Counted from the first letter of the stretch, positions 51,802-61,052 are shown. The stretch is DNA of 64,000 nt from Micromonospora sp. NBC_01699 (GCF_036250065.1 NZ_CP109199.1:1798001-1862000), one strand, 5' to 3'. Made by a program: numbers and translations. The notes: generated from the sequence alone by a model not told the origin.

Positions 51802-54087
51802 ATGCCCGAGGGTCAGGACCCCGTCCCACCAACGGCCAAGGCGAAGCGGGACCGAGCGGCACGAGTGTCGACGGTGGAGCAACCGGCCACCGGCCCGGTC
51901 CGACCGGGCGGTGCCGCCGAGCCGCCACCCGGGCCCGCGCTCGCGGGCGAGCCCACCGGACCGGCCGGGGCCGGCCACGACGACGAGGAACGCCCGGCCC
52001 GGGAGCTGACCGGCGCGCCCGCCACCGTGGTCGCCGTGGTCGCGTTCACCGTCGCGCTGATCGTCCTCACCCAGGTGTTCCGGCCGCTGGCGCAGGGCAG
52101 CCAGTACTACTTGATCATCTTCCTGGCGGGCGTACTGCCGCTGGTTTTCCTCGCCTACCGGTCCGGCCTGCGCCGGCCGGCGCGGCTGACCCGGCGCGGC
52201 CCGGCGCCACCGGGCGACCCGGCCGACCTGCCCGCGCGCGGCCGGCCGGACCGGCCCACGATCGGCGACTGGCTGCTGGCCGGGCTGGCCCTGCTGGTCT
52301 GCCTCTACCCGGTCCTGCCGTTCCCGATCGCCGGCGCCGGCGGCGGCTACGACGCCTTCCTCGACCGGCAGGGCCTGCTCACCCCGACCGACGTGCTGCT
52401 CGGCGCGCTGCTGCTGGCCCTGCTGATCGAAGCCTGCCGGCGCACCACCGGCTGGGTGCTGCCCGTGGTCTGCCTGATCTTCCTCGGCTACGGCTACTAC
52501 GGCGGCCTGCTGCCCCAGCACTGGGCGATCGCCCACGCCGGACTCGACTTCGCCCAGATCATCGACGCGCTCTACAACTCCGGCAGCGGCTTCTACGGCA
52601 CCCCGCTCGACGTCGCCGCCACCTACATCGTGCTGTTCACGATCTACGGCGCCGTGCTCGACCTCTCCGGCGCCGGCCGGTTCTTCGTCGACCTGTCGGT
52701 CGCCGCGTTCCGCCGCTCGCGCAGCGCCGCCGGCCGCACCGCCGTCGCCGCCGGCTTCCTGCTCGGCACGGTCTCCGGATCCGGTACGGCCACCGCCGTC
52801 AGCGTCGGCGCGGTGAGCTGGCCGATCCTGCGCCGCGCCGGCTACCCTCCCGAGCAGGCAGGTGGCATGCTCGCCGCCGCCGGTGTCGGAGCCATCCTCT
52901 CCCCGCCCACCCTCGGCGCCGCCGCGTTCATCGTCGCCGAATACCTGGGCGTGTCCTACCTGACGGTGCTCGGCTGGGCGATGATCCCGACCCTGCTCTA
53001 CTACCTCGGCATCCTGCTCGCCGTGGAGATCGACGCCCGCCGGTTCGGGGTACGGGCGGTCGAGGTCGTCGCCGGCTCGCCGGGGCGCCTGCTGCTCCGC
53101 TTCGGCTACCACTTCTCCTCCCTGATCGTGATCGTGGTGCTGCTCGCGATCGGGGTCAGCGCCACCCGTTCGGTCGTCTACGCGACCGCACTGGCGTTCG
53201 CCCTCTCCTTCCTCGACCGGCGCGGCTGGCTCACCCCCGACCGGCTGTTCACCGCCCTCGCCACCGGCGTACGCGGCGTGCTGCCGGTCGTCGCCGTCTG
53301 CGGCGCCGCCGGCATCATCACCGCCACCACCACCAAGACCGGCCTCGGTGCCCAGTTCGCCGGGCTGCTGGTCCGCGCCGCCGAGACCCTGGCCGACCGC
53401 CCCGCCGTCGTACTCGCGCTGACCGTGGTCTTCGCCGCCGTCGCGCTCGCGCTGCTCGGTCTCGCCGTACCGGTCACCGCCTCGTTCATCATCGGCTGGG
53501 TGATCATCGGACCGGCGCTGCTGGCGCTCGACGTACCCGCCCCGGCGGCGGCGATGTTCGTCTTCTACTACTCCGTGCTCTCCGAGGTCACCCCGCCGAC
53601 CGCGCTCGCCGCGGTGGGAGCCGCCGCGATCACCGGCGGCCGGACCGTGCCCACGATGTGGCAGGCACTGAAGTACGCGCTACCAGCCTTCCTCGCCCCG
53701 ATCGCCTTCGTGCTGACCGGGCCGGGGGAACACCTGCTCGGCCGGGGACCGGTGCTCGGCGTGCTCTGGGCCGCCGCCGTCGCCTGCCTCGGCATCGCCG
53801 CCGTCGCCACGGCCAGCGGCGGCTGGCTGCTCGGCATCGGCCCGGTTGGCGTACCCGGTCGGATCCTCGCCGGCCTGGGCGGCCTGCTCCTGCTCTACCT
53901 GCACCCGGTCTCGATCGCGACCGGTGTCGCGCTGCTCGCCGCCACCGCCGCCCTGGCCCTGGCCCGCCGCCGCACCGACCGGCGCCCGCCGGACCCGGCG
54001 GCGCAGGCCGAGTCGGTCGAGGCGACGTCAACTTCCCGGTCGGCTTCGCCGCCGGACCGGTCACCCCGGAAAAGGGAGAGCTCATGA
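51802..54087 (+). CDS. TRAP transporter permease, fused 4TM/12TM (DctQM type)
   Basis: 761 aa with a hydrophilic Pro/Ala-rich N terminus of about 70 residues and then some 17 membrane helices. The first four form the small DctQ-like part; the rest the DctM-like channel, with YNSGSGFYGTPLDVAATYIVLFTIYGAVL, FLLGTVSGSGTATAVSVGAVSWPILRRAGYPPEQAGGMLAAAGVGAILSPPTLGAAAFIVAEYLGVSYL. Such fused permeases work with TAXI binding proteins and are driven by an ion gradient. The gene overlaps the binding-protein gene by four bases (ATGA). The substrate is unknown. Confidence 0.92.
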   Translation: MPEGQDPVPPTAKAKRDRAARVSTVEQPATGPVRPGGAAEPPPGPALAGEPTGPAGAGHDDEERPARELTGAPATVVAVVAFTVALIVLTQVFRPLAQGSQYYLIIFLAGVLPLVFLAYRSGLRRPARLTRRGPAPPGDPADLPARGRPDRPTIGDWLLAGLALLVCLYPVLPFPIAGAGGGYDAFLDRQGLLTPTDVLLGALLLALLIEACRRTTGWVLPVVCLIFLGYGYYGGLLPQHWAIAHAGLDFAQIIDALYNSGSGFYGTPLDVAATYIVLFTIYGAVLDLSGAGRFFVDLSVAAFRRSRSAAGRTAVAAGFLLGTVSGSGTATAVSVGAVSWPILRRAGYPPEQAGGMLAAAGVGAILSPPTLGAAAFIVAEYLGVSYLTVLGWAMIPTLLYYLGILLAVEIDARRFGVRAVEVVAGSPGRLLLRFGYHFSSLIVIVVLLAIGVSATRSVVYATALAFALSFLDRRGWLTPDRLFTALATGVRGVLPVVAVCGAAGIITATTTKTGLGAQFAGLLVRAAETLADRPAVVLALTVVFAAVALALLGLAVPVTASFIIGWVIIGPALLALDVPAPAAAMFVFYYSVLSEVTPPTALAAVGAAAITGGRTVPTMWQALKYALPAFLAPIAFVLTGPGEHLLGRGPVLGVLWAAAVACLGIAAVATASGGWLLGIGPVGVPGRILAGLGGLLLLYLHPVSIATGVALLAATAALALARRRTDRRPPDPAAQAESVEATSTSRSASPPDRSPRKRESS

Positions 54088-55103
54088 ACCGTGCCACGAG
54101 GGCCGTCGCGGGAATCGCGGCGATCGGCCTCGGCCTGGCCGGCCTGGTCGGCTGCGGCGGCCGGCAGGACGGGGCCACCACCGACGCCGGCGGCGAGGTG
54201 ACCTGCGAGGTCGGCGCCGACACCCGGATCGGCATCGCCACCGGAAACTCCACCGGCGTCTACTTCGCGCTCGGCAACGCGTACGCCGAGCAGATCGGCA
54301 CCGCCACCGACGGCAGGGTCAAGGCCACCGCCGCCGAAACCGGCGCCTCGGTGCAGAACATCCAGCAGTTGGTCGCCGGGAGCTACGCGGTGGCGTTCTC
54401 GCTGGCCGACACGGCCGCCGACGCCGTCGAGGGTCGGGGCAGCTTCGAGGGCCAGGCGCAGCCGGTGCAGGCGCTCGCCCGGATCTACACCAACTACACC
54501 CAGGTGGTGGCGCGTACCGGCTCCGGGATCACCTCGGTCGCCGACATGAAGGGTAAGCGGATCTCCACCGGCTCGCCGAAGTCGGGCACCGAGGTGATCG
54601 CGAACCGGCTGCTCCAGGCGGCCGGTCTCGACCCGGCCCGGGACATCCAGGCGCAGCGGCTCGACCTGACCAAGACCGTCGACGGCGTCAAGGACGGCTC
54701 GATCGACGCCTTCTTCTGGTCCGGCGGACTGCCCACCCCCGGCATCACCGACCTGCTCACCACCGCCCGGGACCAGGTCACCTTCCTGGACATCACGCCG
54801 CTGCTGAGCGAGCTGAAAAAGATCAACCCGGTGTACGAGGAAGGCGCCATCCCGGCCGCCACCTACGGCACCCCCGCCGCCGTACGGACCATCGTGGTGC
54901 CGAACCTGCTGCTGGTGAAGAGCGACCTCGATCCGAACCTGGTCTGCGTACTGACCCGGGCGCTGTTCGACCGCAAGCCGCAACTCGAACAGGCCAACGC
55001 CGCGGCCAGGGAGATCAGCCTGGAAACCGCCCGCAAGACCACCCCGGTGCCGCTGCACCGAGGCGCCACCAAGGCCCTGGACGACCTCAACGCCCCAAAG
55101 TAG
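54084..55103 (+). CDS. TAXI family TRAP transporter solute-binding lipoprotein
   Basis: 339 aa; GGGAGAG precedes the ATG. The lipobox is GLGLAGLVGCGG. The TAXI fold is shown by IGIATGNSTGVYFALGNAYAEQI, ETGASVQNIQQLVAGSYAVAFSLADTAADAV, KGKRISTGSPKSGTEVIANRLLQAAGL and VDGVKDGSIDAFFWSGGLPTPGI. It delivers substrate to the fused permease encoded just upstream. The exact substrate is unknown; related proteins bind glutamate or other carboxylates. A hairpin at 55141-55197 follows. Confidence 0.92.
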   Translation: MNRATRAVAGIAAIGLGLAGLVGCGGRQDGATTDAGGEVTCEVGADTRIGIATGNSTGVYFALGNAYAEQIGTATDGRVKATAAETGASVQNIQQLVAGSYAVAFSLADTAADAVEGRGSFEGQAQPVQALARIYTNYTQVVARTGSGITSVADMKGKRISTGSPKSGTEVIANRLLQAAGLDPARDIQAQRLDLTKTVDGVKDGSIDAFFWSGGLPTPGITDLLTTARDQVTFLDITPLLSELKKINPVYEEGAIPAATYGTPAAVRTIVVPNLLLVKSDLDPNLVCVLTRALFDRKPQLEQANAAAREISLETARKTTPVPLHRGATKALDDLNAPK

Positions 55104-55140
55104 CCCAGTAGCCCATCCAGCCCCCCACCCATCGTCCACT

Positions 55141-55197
55141 CGTACGACCTTCCCACCACACCAGGTTCCTAGGACACTTCACGGAGTGTGTCGTACG
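55141..55197 (+). terminator. Inverted repeat after the TRAP operon
   Basis: CGTACGAC (55141-55148) pairs with GTCGTACG (55190-55197), enclosing a smaller hairpin with ACACT and AGTGT. Probable terminator. Confidence 0.45.
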
Positions 55198-55355
55198 TCC
55201 AACCGGGTAGCCCGGTTCCGTCCCGGTTGAACGGCTTTCACCTGCGAGAACGCCCGTACGTGAGCGGACCGACCCGCCTCGGCCACCCCCGATTTGGCAC
55301 ATGTTCGCGCGCTCGGCTAAAGTTCTCATCCGTCACCAGGAAACACCGGAGACAA

Positions 55356-55428
55356 GCGGACGTAGCGCAGTTGGTAGCGCATCACCTTGCCAAGGTGAGG
55401 GTCGCGGGTTCGAGTCCCGTCGTCCGCT
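55356..55428 (+). tRNA. tRNA-Gly (GCC)
   Basis: The acceptor stem GCGGACG pairs with CGTCCGC, the D arm is GCGC-AGTTGGTA-GCGC, the anticodon arm TCACC-TTGCCAA-GGTGA carries GCC, and the T arm is GCGGG-TTCGAGT-CCCGT. All stems are complete. CCA is not encoded. Confidence 0.97.
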
Positions 55429-55462
55429 CGGAGATGCCGCCACGCACGTCGGGGGCTACCTC

Positions 55463-55533
55463 GGTGGAGTGGCCGAGAGGCGAGGCAACGGCCTGCAAAG
55501 CCGTGTACACGGGTTCAAATCCCGTCTCCACCT
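55463..55533 (+). tRNA. tRNA-Cys (GCA)
   Basis: Acceptor stem GGTGGAG with CTCCACC, anticodon loop CTGCAAA with GCA, T arm ending GGGTTCAAATCCC, discriminator T as expected for tRNA-Cys. CCA is not encoded. Confidence 0.96.
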
Positions 55534-55549
55534 CGGCAAGGATATGCGA

Positions 55550-55624
55550 GGGCGATTGGCGCAGTGGGAGCGCGCTTCCTTGACACGGAAGAGGTCACTG
55601 GTTCAAACCCAGTATCGCCCACCA
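55550..55624 (+). tRNA. tRNA-Val (GAC)
   Basis: Acceptor stem GGGCGAT with ATCGCCC, anticodon arm CTTCC-TTGACAC-GGAAG with GAC, T arm CTGGTTCAAACCCAG. The CCA end (55622-55624) is encoded, unlike in the two preceding tRNAs. Confidence 0.96.
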
Positions 55625-55640
55625 GCTAGACCAGCAGGTC

Positions 55641-55676
55641 AACGGCTCGTTACCGGATCTCCGGTAACGAGCCGTT
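55641..55676 (+). terminator. Terminator of the tRNA cluster
   Basis: A perfect 16-bp stem, AACGGCTCGTTACCGG (55641-55656) with 55661-55676, and a 4-base loop, 16 bases after tRNA-Val. Confidence 0.85.
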
Positions 55677-55848
55677 CTGGTTGTGCCCCTTACATTGGGA
55701 GCAAACTGGGAGCACATGATCGTCATCCCTCCCTGGGATGATGCGTCGGGGTCGCGGGGGCTCGGTGTTACCGCAGCCAAGTCCCTGCCCGCCTGGTCGG
55801 GGCGCCGCAAAGCGGGTGTTCAGCTGCGCCCTGGGGTTTGCGCGGCGA

Positions 55849-55923
55849 CGCGGGCCGGAAGTGCCGAGCGGCTCGCTGGGCTCATAACCCAGAGGTCGCA
55901 GGTTCAAATCCTGTCCCCGCTAC
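55849..55923 (+). tRNA. tRNA-fMet-like sequence with broken 5' half (pseudo-tRNA or att remnant)
   Basis: From 55871 the sequence is that of an initiator tRNA: GCTCGCTGGGCTCATAACCC with anticodon CAT and the initiator-type GGG/CCC pairs, then T arm GCAGGTTCAAATCCTGT and acceptor strand CCCCGCT. The 5' part keeps CGCGGG and the correct overall length, but position 7 and the D stem (GAAG facing GCTC) no longer pair. It is therefore either a dead gene or the 3' half left by an integrative element; a functional tRNA is unlikely. A strong terminator follows. Confidence 0.5.
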
Positions 55924-55944
55924 AACTGAAAGTGCAGGTCAGAG

Positions 55945-55976
55945 CCCCGCCCCCAAATCATGGGGGCGGGGTTTTT
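55945..55976 (+). terminator. Rho-independent terminator with T-tract
   Basis: CCCCGCCCCC (55945-55954) and GGGGGCGGGG (55962-55971) form a 10-bp stem followed by TTTTT, the most classical terminator in the window. It follows the tRNA-fMet-like sequence. Confidence 0.92.
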
Positions 55977-56302
55977 GATCTCCTTCCGGGCACAGTCCGG
56001 GCAGACGAAACACCACGAGGCGACACGGGATAGCAGGTTGTCGATCTTCGCTGTATCTGTTATCGGTTGGACGTCGAACCTCCTCTATGTCAGGGGAAGC
56101 TTGTGTGCCATCCAGAGGGCATCCTTGAACTCAAGTCAATCGATGTTATAGTGGCGGCAGTCCGAGCCTGGTCGAGCGACGCTATGCCCCGGCTGCCACG
56201 TTATTCGCTCTACGCTGACCGGTTCCGGCCGTACCGGCGGATACGCGGTAGCCCCGGATCAGCTGACCTTGGTCTCGAGTTAGGCCGCGCAGCCCCCGCT
56301 CG

Positions 56303-56674
56303 ATGACGCTGGCCAGAGCTCAACTCGTCCCCGCCGTGAGCCTGTCCGAAATTTGGCTCTGGCTCACTTCCGGCTATGCAATCAGGGAAGAGTCCGTGTC
56401 CGTGTCGGACGGGCGGTATGAGATCGACGTCTCCGCGTCACGCAAATGCTTCCCGACCGCGAAGAACGAGGTCGGCCTCGATCACTACCAGGCCCGCCGC
56501 TACGACGCCTGGTACCAGCACACAACGCTGGTTATGGTGGCCCACCCCTACCTCGCCGTCACCGCGCCCACGCCGAGAAGGGGCTCCGAAACTCGGAGCC
56601 CCGAGCCCGATCAGCCCGCCGAGTACGCCGACGTCCCCGCCGGCCGGCGGCAAAGGCCAGCGGTAAGGAGGTAG
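56303..56674 (+). pseudogene. IS701-type transposase remnant
   Basis: Within this frame the segment TAKNEVGLDHYQARRYDAWY, followed by QHTTLVMVAHPYLAVTA, closely resembles the C-terminal catalytic region of IS701-family DDE transposases (catalytic Glu in AKNExGLDHYQVRRYDAWYRH). The N-terminal two thirds are missing or shattered, and the frame soon leaves similarity into a Pro/Arg-rich tail, suggesting a frameshift. No terminal inverted repeats were found. The flanking bases 55977-56302 carry no supported gene. Confidence 0.65.
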
Positions 56675-57072
56675 GGACGGCGGAGCGATCGGGAGCCGGC
56701 GAGGTTTGAACGTCTGGACGCCACGGGCCGGTATCGGAGCCGCGCAGCGGTGTGCTCAGCCATACGATCAGCTGGCGCCGGCGGATCGCGATGCGCTCGA
56801 TACGGCTGGCGAAGCGAGTTCTCCGACCGGGATCTCGTCGGCTGAGCCAAACGTCACGTGTTCGCTGCGGCCCTGGTTTGGGTGCCTCGCTGCCCCCGGG
56901 ATTTCCTAGGTCGTGCTCCGCGAAACTGGCGGGGACAGGTTTCTACCGCGCAATCCCCCACGGGCAGGGCTCGGGTGGACCTCCGCTGCCCAGGCGGCGC
57001 CACGCCGGGGCGGGAGTACGGCGGCGATTGGCGACTGTTCAGAGGGTGTCGTACGACAGTTCCGCGTCCGAG
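56675..57072. other. 398 bases of probable degraded mobile DNA
   Basis: No gene can be supported here. Short open frames overlap in all directions and GC is below the neighbours on the right. It follows the transposase remnant and ends at the tetR stop at 57073, so it is probably decayed insertion-element or integrated DNA. Confidence 0.4.
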
Positions 57073-57678
57073 TCAGTCCGCTCTGCTTGGTTGCGGAATC
57101 GGGCCGGCAAGTGGTCCGGGTGCGGCCAGGCCGGCCCGGATCACCTGGTAGACGTGCCGCATGAGATCCCCGTCGGCGCGGAAACGTCGCATCGACTGCA
57201 GACCGACGATCAGGGTCTTGATGTCGGCGGCCTCCAGATCGGGGCGAACCGTACCGGCCCTCTGCGCCTGCGCGAGGAGTTCCGCGACGGTTCCCATGAA
57301 CTCGCGCTCGGCGTCCGGCATGGCCTTCGTCAGGTCGAAGCTGGTCCCCGCCAGTGCGTCCGCGAACCCGAGATCGGTCGCGCCCTGTTCGGCCATCTGG
57401 AGCAGGAATGCGTGCAGCCCCTCGCCCGGGTCGGTCTCCGCCTGGGCGCGGGCCCGTTCGACGACCTGGTGCATCCGGTCGGCCACGATTGCCTGAAGTA
57501 ACGACTCCTTGGTCGGAAAGTGCCGGTACACGGTACCCGCGCCCACGCCGGCCCGCCGGGCGATCTCGTCGATCGGGACACCCGCACCTTCCTCGGCGAA
57601 GGTCTCGTAGGCGACCTGCAGTACTCGTGCCCGGTTGCGGGCCGCGTCCGCGCGTAGTGGCCGGGTTTTCTCCGTCAA
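57073..57678 (-). CDS. TetR family transcriptional regulator
   Basis: 201 aa from the TTG at 57678, directly behind AGGAGGACCA; the frame is open further but without a start site. Helix-turn-helix: RVLQVAYETFAEEGAGVPIDEIARRAGVGAGTVYRHFPTKESLLQAI. The ligand domain (MAEQGATDLGFADALAG, ADIKTLIVGLQSMRRF) is that of the group often paired with SDR genes. It is divergent from an SDR gene, with a 15-base-arm palindrome between. Confidence 0.88.
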   Translation of the reverse strand: MTEKTRPLRADAARNRARVLQVAYETFAEEGAGVPIDEIARRAGVGAGTVYRHFPTKESLLQAIVADRMHQVVERARAQAETDPGEGLHAFLLQMAEQGATDLGFADALAGTSFDLTKAMPDAEREFMGTVAELLAQAQRAGTVRPDLEAADIKTLIVGLQSMRRFRADGDLMRHVYQVIRAGLAAPGPLAGPIPQPSRAD

Positions 57679-57695
57679 TGGTCCTCCTGGTAAAC

Positions 57696-57736
57696 GGGGC
57701 GTACGTTCCGCTAAGCTCAATCGGAACGTGCGCCCC
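57696..57736. promoter_or_regulatory. TetR-type operator, divergent promoter region
   Basis: Arms 57696-57710 (GGGGCGTACGTTCCG) and 57722-57736 pair with one mismatch. Between them TAAGCT could be a -10 box for the SDR gene. The centred position between the two genes supports control of both by the TetR protein. Confidence 0.7.
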
Positions 57737-57756
57737 GATTGTAACTGGAGGAAAGC

Positions 57757-58692
57757 ATGCCGCGATCCGAGTGGACTGGCGACGACGTACCGGACCAACA
57801 CGGCCGGGTAGCTGTAATCACCGGCGGCAACAGCGGCATTGGCTTCGAGACGGCCAAGCTGCTCGCCTCGCGCGGCGCCGCGGTCGTACTCGGCGCACGG
57901 GACGTCGACAAGGGCAAACGGGCCGCGACCCGAATCGCCGCCGACATCCCGGGAGCCAACGTCACGGTGCTGCACCTCGATTTGGCGTCACTGGCCTCGG
58001 TCCGAGCCGCAGCCGACCAACTCCGCGCCACCCACACCGGCATCGACCTGCTAATCAACAACGCCGGCGTGATGCGCACCCCGCGCGGGCTCACCGCAGA
58101 CGGCTTCGAACTGCACTTCGGGACCAACCACCTGGGTCACTTCGCACTCACCGGGCTGTTGCTCGACATGATGCTGGCGGTTCCGCACTCCCGCGTGGTC
58201 ACCGTCAGCAGCGCAGACCACCGGCGGGGCGGTGCCATCAACCTCGACGACCCGAACTGGAACACCCGCGAGTACCACCGAGTCACCGCGTACGCCCACT
58301 CCAAGGTGGCGAACCTGATGTTCACCTACGAACTTCAGCGCAGGCTGTCCGGTCGCAGCCACACCATCGCCACCGCCGCGCATCCCGGCGGCTCGGACAC
58401 GGAGGGATCCAGGACGGCGACCGCGCAGTTCTCGGCATTCCTCCGGATGGCGTTCACCATGGCGATCCGACCACTGATGCTCCAGAACGCCGAGATGGGC
58501 GCGCTTCCCACGCTACGTGCCGCGACCGACCCGACCGTTGCGGGCGGCGAGTACTACGGCCCGGGTGGGTTCCTTGAGAGCAAGGGATACCCGAAGGTGG
58601 TCCGATCGAGTGCGCCGTCTCACGACGAAATTGGCCAGCGACGGCTGTGGACAATTTCCGAAGAGCTGACCGGCGTCGCCTTCCCGGTGTGA
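57757..58692 (+). CDS. SDR family oxidoreductase (retinol-dehydrogenase-like)
   Basis: 311 aa; GGAGGAAAGC before the ATG. Motifs: RVAVITGGNSGIGFETAKLLASRG, NNAGVM, GTNHLGHFALT, VSSADHRRG and the catalytic YAHSKVANLMFTYELQRRL. The C-terminal ISEELTGVAFPV is the usual closing of this subgroup and nearly repeats in the SDR at 61503 (SQELTGVDFPV), so the two are paralogues. Substrate unknown; probably a xenobiotic or lipid carbonyl, given the TetR control. Confidence 0.9.
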   Translation: MPRSEWTGDDVPDQHGRVAVITGGNSGIGFETAKLLASRGAAVVLGARDVDKGKRAATRIAADIPGANVTVLHLDLASLASVRAAADQLRATHTGIDLLINNAGVMRTPRGLTADGFELHFGTNHLGHFALTGLLLDMMLAVPHSRVVTVSSADHRRGGAINLDDPNWNTREYHRVTAYAHSKVANLMFTYELQRRLSGRSHTIATAAHPGGSDTEGSRTATAQFSAFLRMAFTMAIRPLMLQNAEMGALPTLRAATDPTVAGGEYYGPGGFLESKGYPKVVRSSAPSHDEIGQRRLWTISEELTGVAFPV

Positions 58693-58922
58693 CCCGACAC
58701 CGGGCCGGACCAGCCGGATTGTCCGGGCGTGAACCGCTTGGCGCCGCAGAGCCGACCACGCCCGCGAACCGACCCGGATACCGTGCCTTACGGGAGAATC
58801 GTTGCGCACCCGCCCGGAACCCGGTACCGGCTTTCTCCAGTGTTTCAGCCGATGCGTGGGTTCCGGGCGCGGATGAACCTGCGTCGAGTCAGTTCCTCGT
58901 GACGTTGGCGGCGACGACCGGG

Positions 58923-60416
58923 TCAGTGCACGAGGAGCGGGGTGACCCCGTCGGCGGGATCCCCGCCGGCTCCGTCCGCCGGGGCCGTGCTGTCCGACGG
59001 GCGGACGCGTACGAGCGCGATCGCGACGAGCGCGGCGAGGATCAGGATGGCTACGGCCCACCAGATGGCGGTGGCGTAGCCGTGCACGATCGCCTGGTCG
59101 GCCGTGCCGGGGTCGCCGGCGTGGTCGAGGAGCCAGGTTGCGGTCGCGCTGGCCGCGATCGTGTTGAGCAGGGCGGTGCCGATCGAGGCGCCGACCTGCT
59201 GCGATGTGTTGATCATCGCGGATGCGATACCGGCGTCATGGGGTCGCAGTCCGTGGGTGGCGAGGCTCATCGCGGGTAGGAACGCCGTCCCGGTGCCGAG
59301 GCCGAGCAGGATCTGACTGGGCAGGATCAGGGCCGGATAGGAGCTGTCCACCTCCATCTGGGTGAGCAGCAGCAGGCCGACCGCAGCGGTCAGGAAGCTC
59401 CCGCCCATGAGTATCTGGGGTGGGACGCGGCGGCTGAGCCAGGTCCCGATCACGGTCGGGCCGATGATCATCGCGGCGATCATGGGCAGGAAGCCCAGCC
59501 CGGTGCGGACCGGCGACCATGCCTGCACGACCTGTAGGTAGTAGGTCAGGAAGAGGAAGAGGCCGAACATGCCGATGATGGAGAGGCCGATCGACAGGTA
59601 GACGCCGGCTCGGGTGCGCTCGGTGAGTACCCGCAGCGGTAGCAGCGGGTTGGGCACTCTCGCCTCCACGAACACGAACGCGAGCAGCGCAATGGCGGCC
59701 GTGAGGAACGAACCGAGGGTCCAGCCGGCGGTCCAGCCGTCAGCCTCGGCCCGGGTGAAGCCGTAGACGAGGGCGATCAGGCCGGTGGTCGCGAGCACCG
59801 CCCCGGGGATGTCCAGGCGGTTCCGGTTGCGAGAACCGATCGTGTCCCGGACGGTGAGGATCGCGCCGATCGCGGCCCCGAGAGCGAACGGGATGTTGAT
59901 GTAGAGCGACCAACGCCAGTCCAGGTATTCGGTGAGGACACCACCGAGGATCAGCCCGACCCCGCCGCCGGCCGCGGAGATCGCCCCGAACGCGGCGTAC
60001 GCCCGAGCCCGTTCCTTCGCTTCGGTGAAGGTCACCGAGAGCAGTGCCAACGCGGCCGGGGCGAGGAGTGCGGCGAACACACCCTGCAGGGAGCGGGCGG
60101 CGAGCAGCATGCCGGTGTTGGTCGCCAGGCCGCCGAGTGTCGAGGCGGCGGCGAACCCGAGCAGCCCGATCAGGAAGATCCGTTTGCGGCCGGCGACGTC
60201 CGCGAGCCGGCCACCGAGGAGCAGCAGGCCTCCGAAAGCGAGGGTGTAGGCGGTGATCACCCATTGCCGGTTGCCGTCGGAGATGCCCAATTCGTGCTGT
60301 GCCGAGGGAAGCGCGATGTTCACCACCGTCGCGTCCAGGGCGACCATCAGCTGGGCCAGCGATATGAAGATCAACGCCAACCAGCGGCGAGGATTGACGT
60401 GGACCGGGTCGGACAT
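58923..60416 (-). CDS. MFS drug exporter, DHA2 (EmrB/QacA) family
   Basis: 497 aa with 14 predicted helices. Typical motifs are LAQLMVALDATVVNIALPSAQHELG (motif D1), GGLLLLGGRLADVAGRKRIFLIG (motif A) and AAGGGVGLILGGVLTEYLDWRWSLYINIPFALG (motif C and the WRW-NIP segment). It probably exports toxic compounds by proton exchange. AGGGGT precedes the ATG. The 230 bases between it and the SDR gene hold no supported element. Confidence 0.93.
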   Translation of the reverse strand: MSDPVHVNPRRWLALIFISLAQLMVALDATVVNIALPSAQHELGISDGNRQWVITAYTLAFGGLLLLGGRLADVAGRKRIFLIGLLGFAAASTLGGLATNTGMLLAARSLQGVFAALLAPAALALLSVTFTEAKERARAYAAFGAISAAGGGVGLILGGVLTEYLDWRWSLYINIPFALGAAIGAILTVRDTIGSRNRNRLDIPGAVLATTGLIALVYGFTRAEADGWTAGWTLGSFLTAAIALLAFVFVEARVPNPLLPLRVLTERTRAGVYLSIGLSIIGMFGLFLFLTYYLQVVQAWSPVRTGLGFLPMIAAMIIGPTVIGTWLSRRVPPQILMGGSFLTAAVGLLLLTQMEVDSSYPALILPSQILLGLGTGTAFLPAMSLATHGLRPHDAGIASAMINTSQQVGASIGTALLNTIAASATATWLLDHAGDPGTADQAIVHGYATAIWWAVAILILAALVAIALVRVRPSDSTAPADGAGGDPADGVTPLLVH

Positions 60417-60668
60417 GGATTACCCCTATACGCGTTCTGGTTGCGGACGAAGTAACTGGCGGGAAGGAGTGACCGCTCGTCCCGCGGCTTGACGCAGTTC
60501 CCTGGTCGGACAGGGCGGATGTGCGTGCCAGATGCGCGCGGAAGTGTCGCGGGTGGCGATGCGAAGGCCCCTTGCCGAGGCCGATCGGCGCACGGCGACG
60601 GCCCGCCCGAGAATGTCCGGACGGGAGGAATCCGGGCGATGGCCAGCGGCGAAGATGGCTGCCGGAGG

Positions 60669-61052
60669 CTACGACCCGAGTGCTATGGCGATGCCGATCT
60701 TGAGATTGCGTCGCCCGAGGAGCAGGTCAAACAAGAACACCAGTCGGACGATGGGGAAGCGGCGCGCCATGAGTCGGCGTACCTGGGCGGTCTCGGCCCG
60801 GTCCAGCAGCCGCGCCCTGCCCTCAACGGTCAGCGCGCCGGCGGCGATCCGGCCGTTCATGTCGCATGGCGTCACCTCGACGGAGGGGTTGTTGCGGATC
60901 CGCTTGACCTTTCCGCTGTCGCGCTGGGTGAGCACGAACAGTTCCCCGCCGTGGGCGACGACCCCTACCGGGGTGGGGACCGGTCGTCCGTCGCGGCGGT
61001 AGGTGGTCACGGTGGCGTAGCGGGTGCGGGTGATCTGGTCGGGCACGGTCAT
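60669..61052 (-). CDS. PPOX-class F420-dependent oxidoreductase
   Basis: 127 aa from the ATG at 61052, overlapping the stop of the upstream gene (ATGA). The split-barrel begins DQITRTRYATVTTYRRDGRPVPTPVGVVAHGGELFVLTQRDSGKVKRIRNNPSVEVTPCD, the common pattern of TIGR03666-type flavin/deazaflavin proteins that reduce diverse substrates with F420H2. Cofactor choice is inferred from family. The C-terminal LVFLFDLLLGRRNLKIGIAI is typical. A longer reading frame upstream is out of context. Confidence 0.85.
   Translation of the reverse strand: MTVPDQITRTRYATVTTYRRDGRPVPTPVGVVAHGGELFVLTQRDSGKVKRIRNNPSVEVTPCDMNGRIAAGALTVEGRARLLDRAETAQVRRLMARRFPIVRLVFLFDLLLGRRNLKIGIAIALGS

Noticed and set aside
55595-55907. 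Small minus-strand frames across the tRNA-Val end and the fMet-like sequence
   Set aside because: Their products (for example MNLRPLGYEPSEPLG) are the well-known artefact of translating tRNA sequences backwards.
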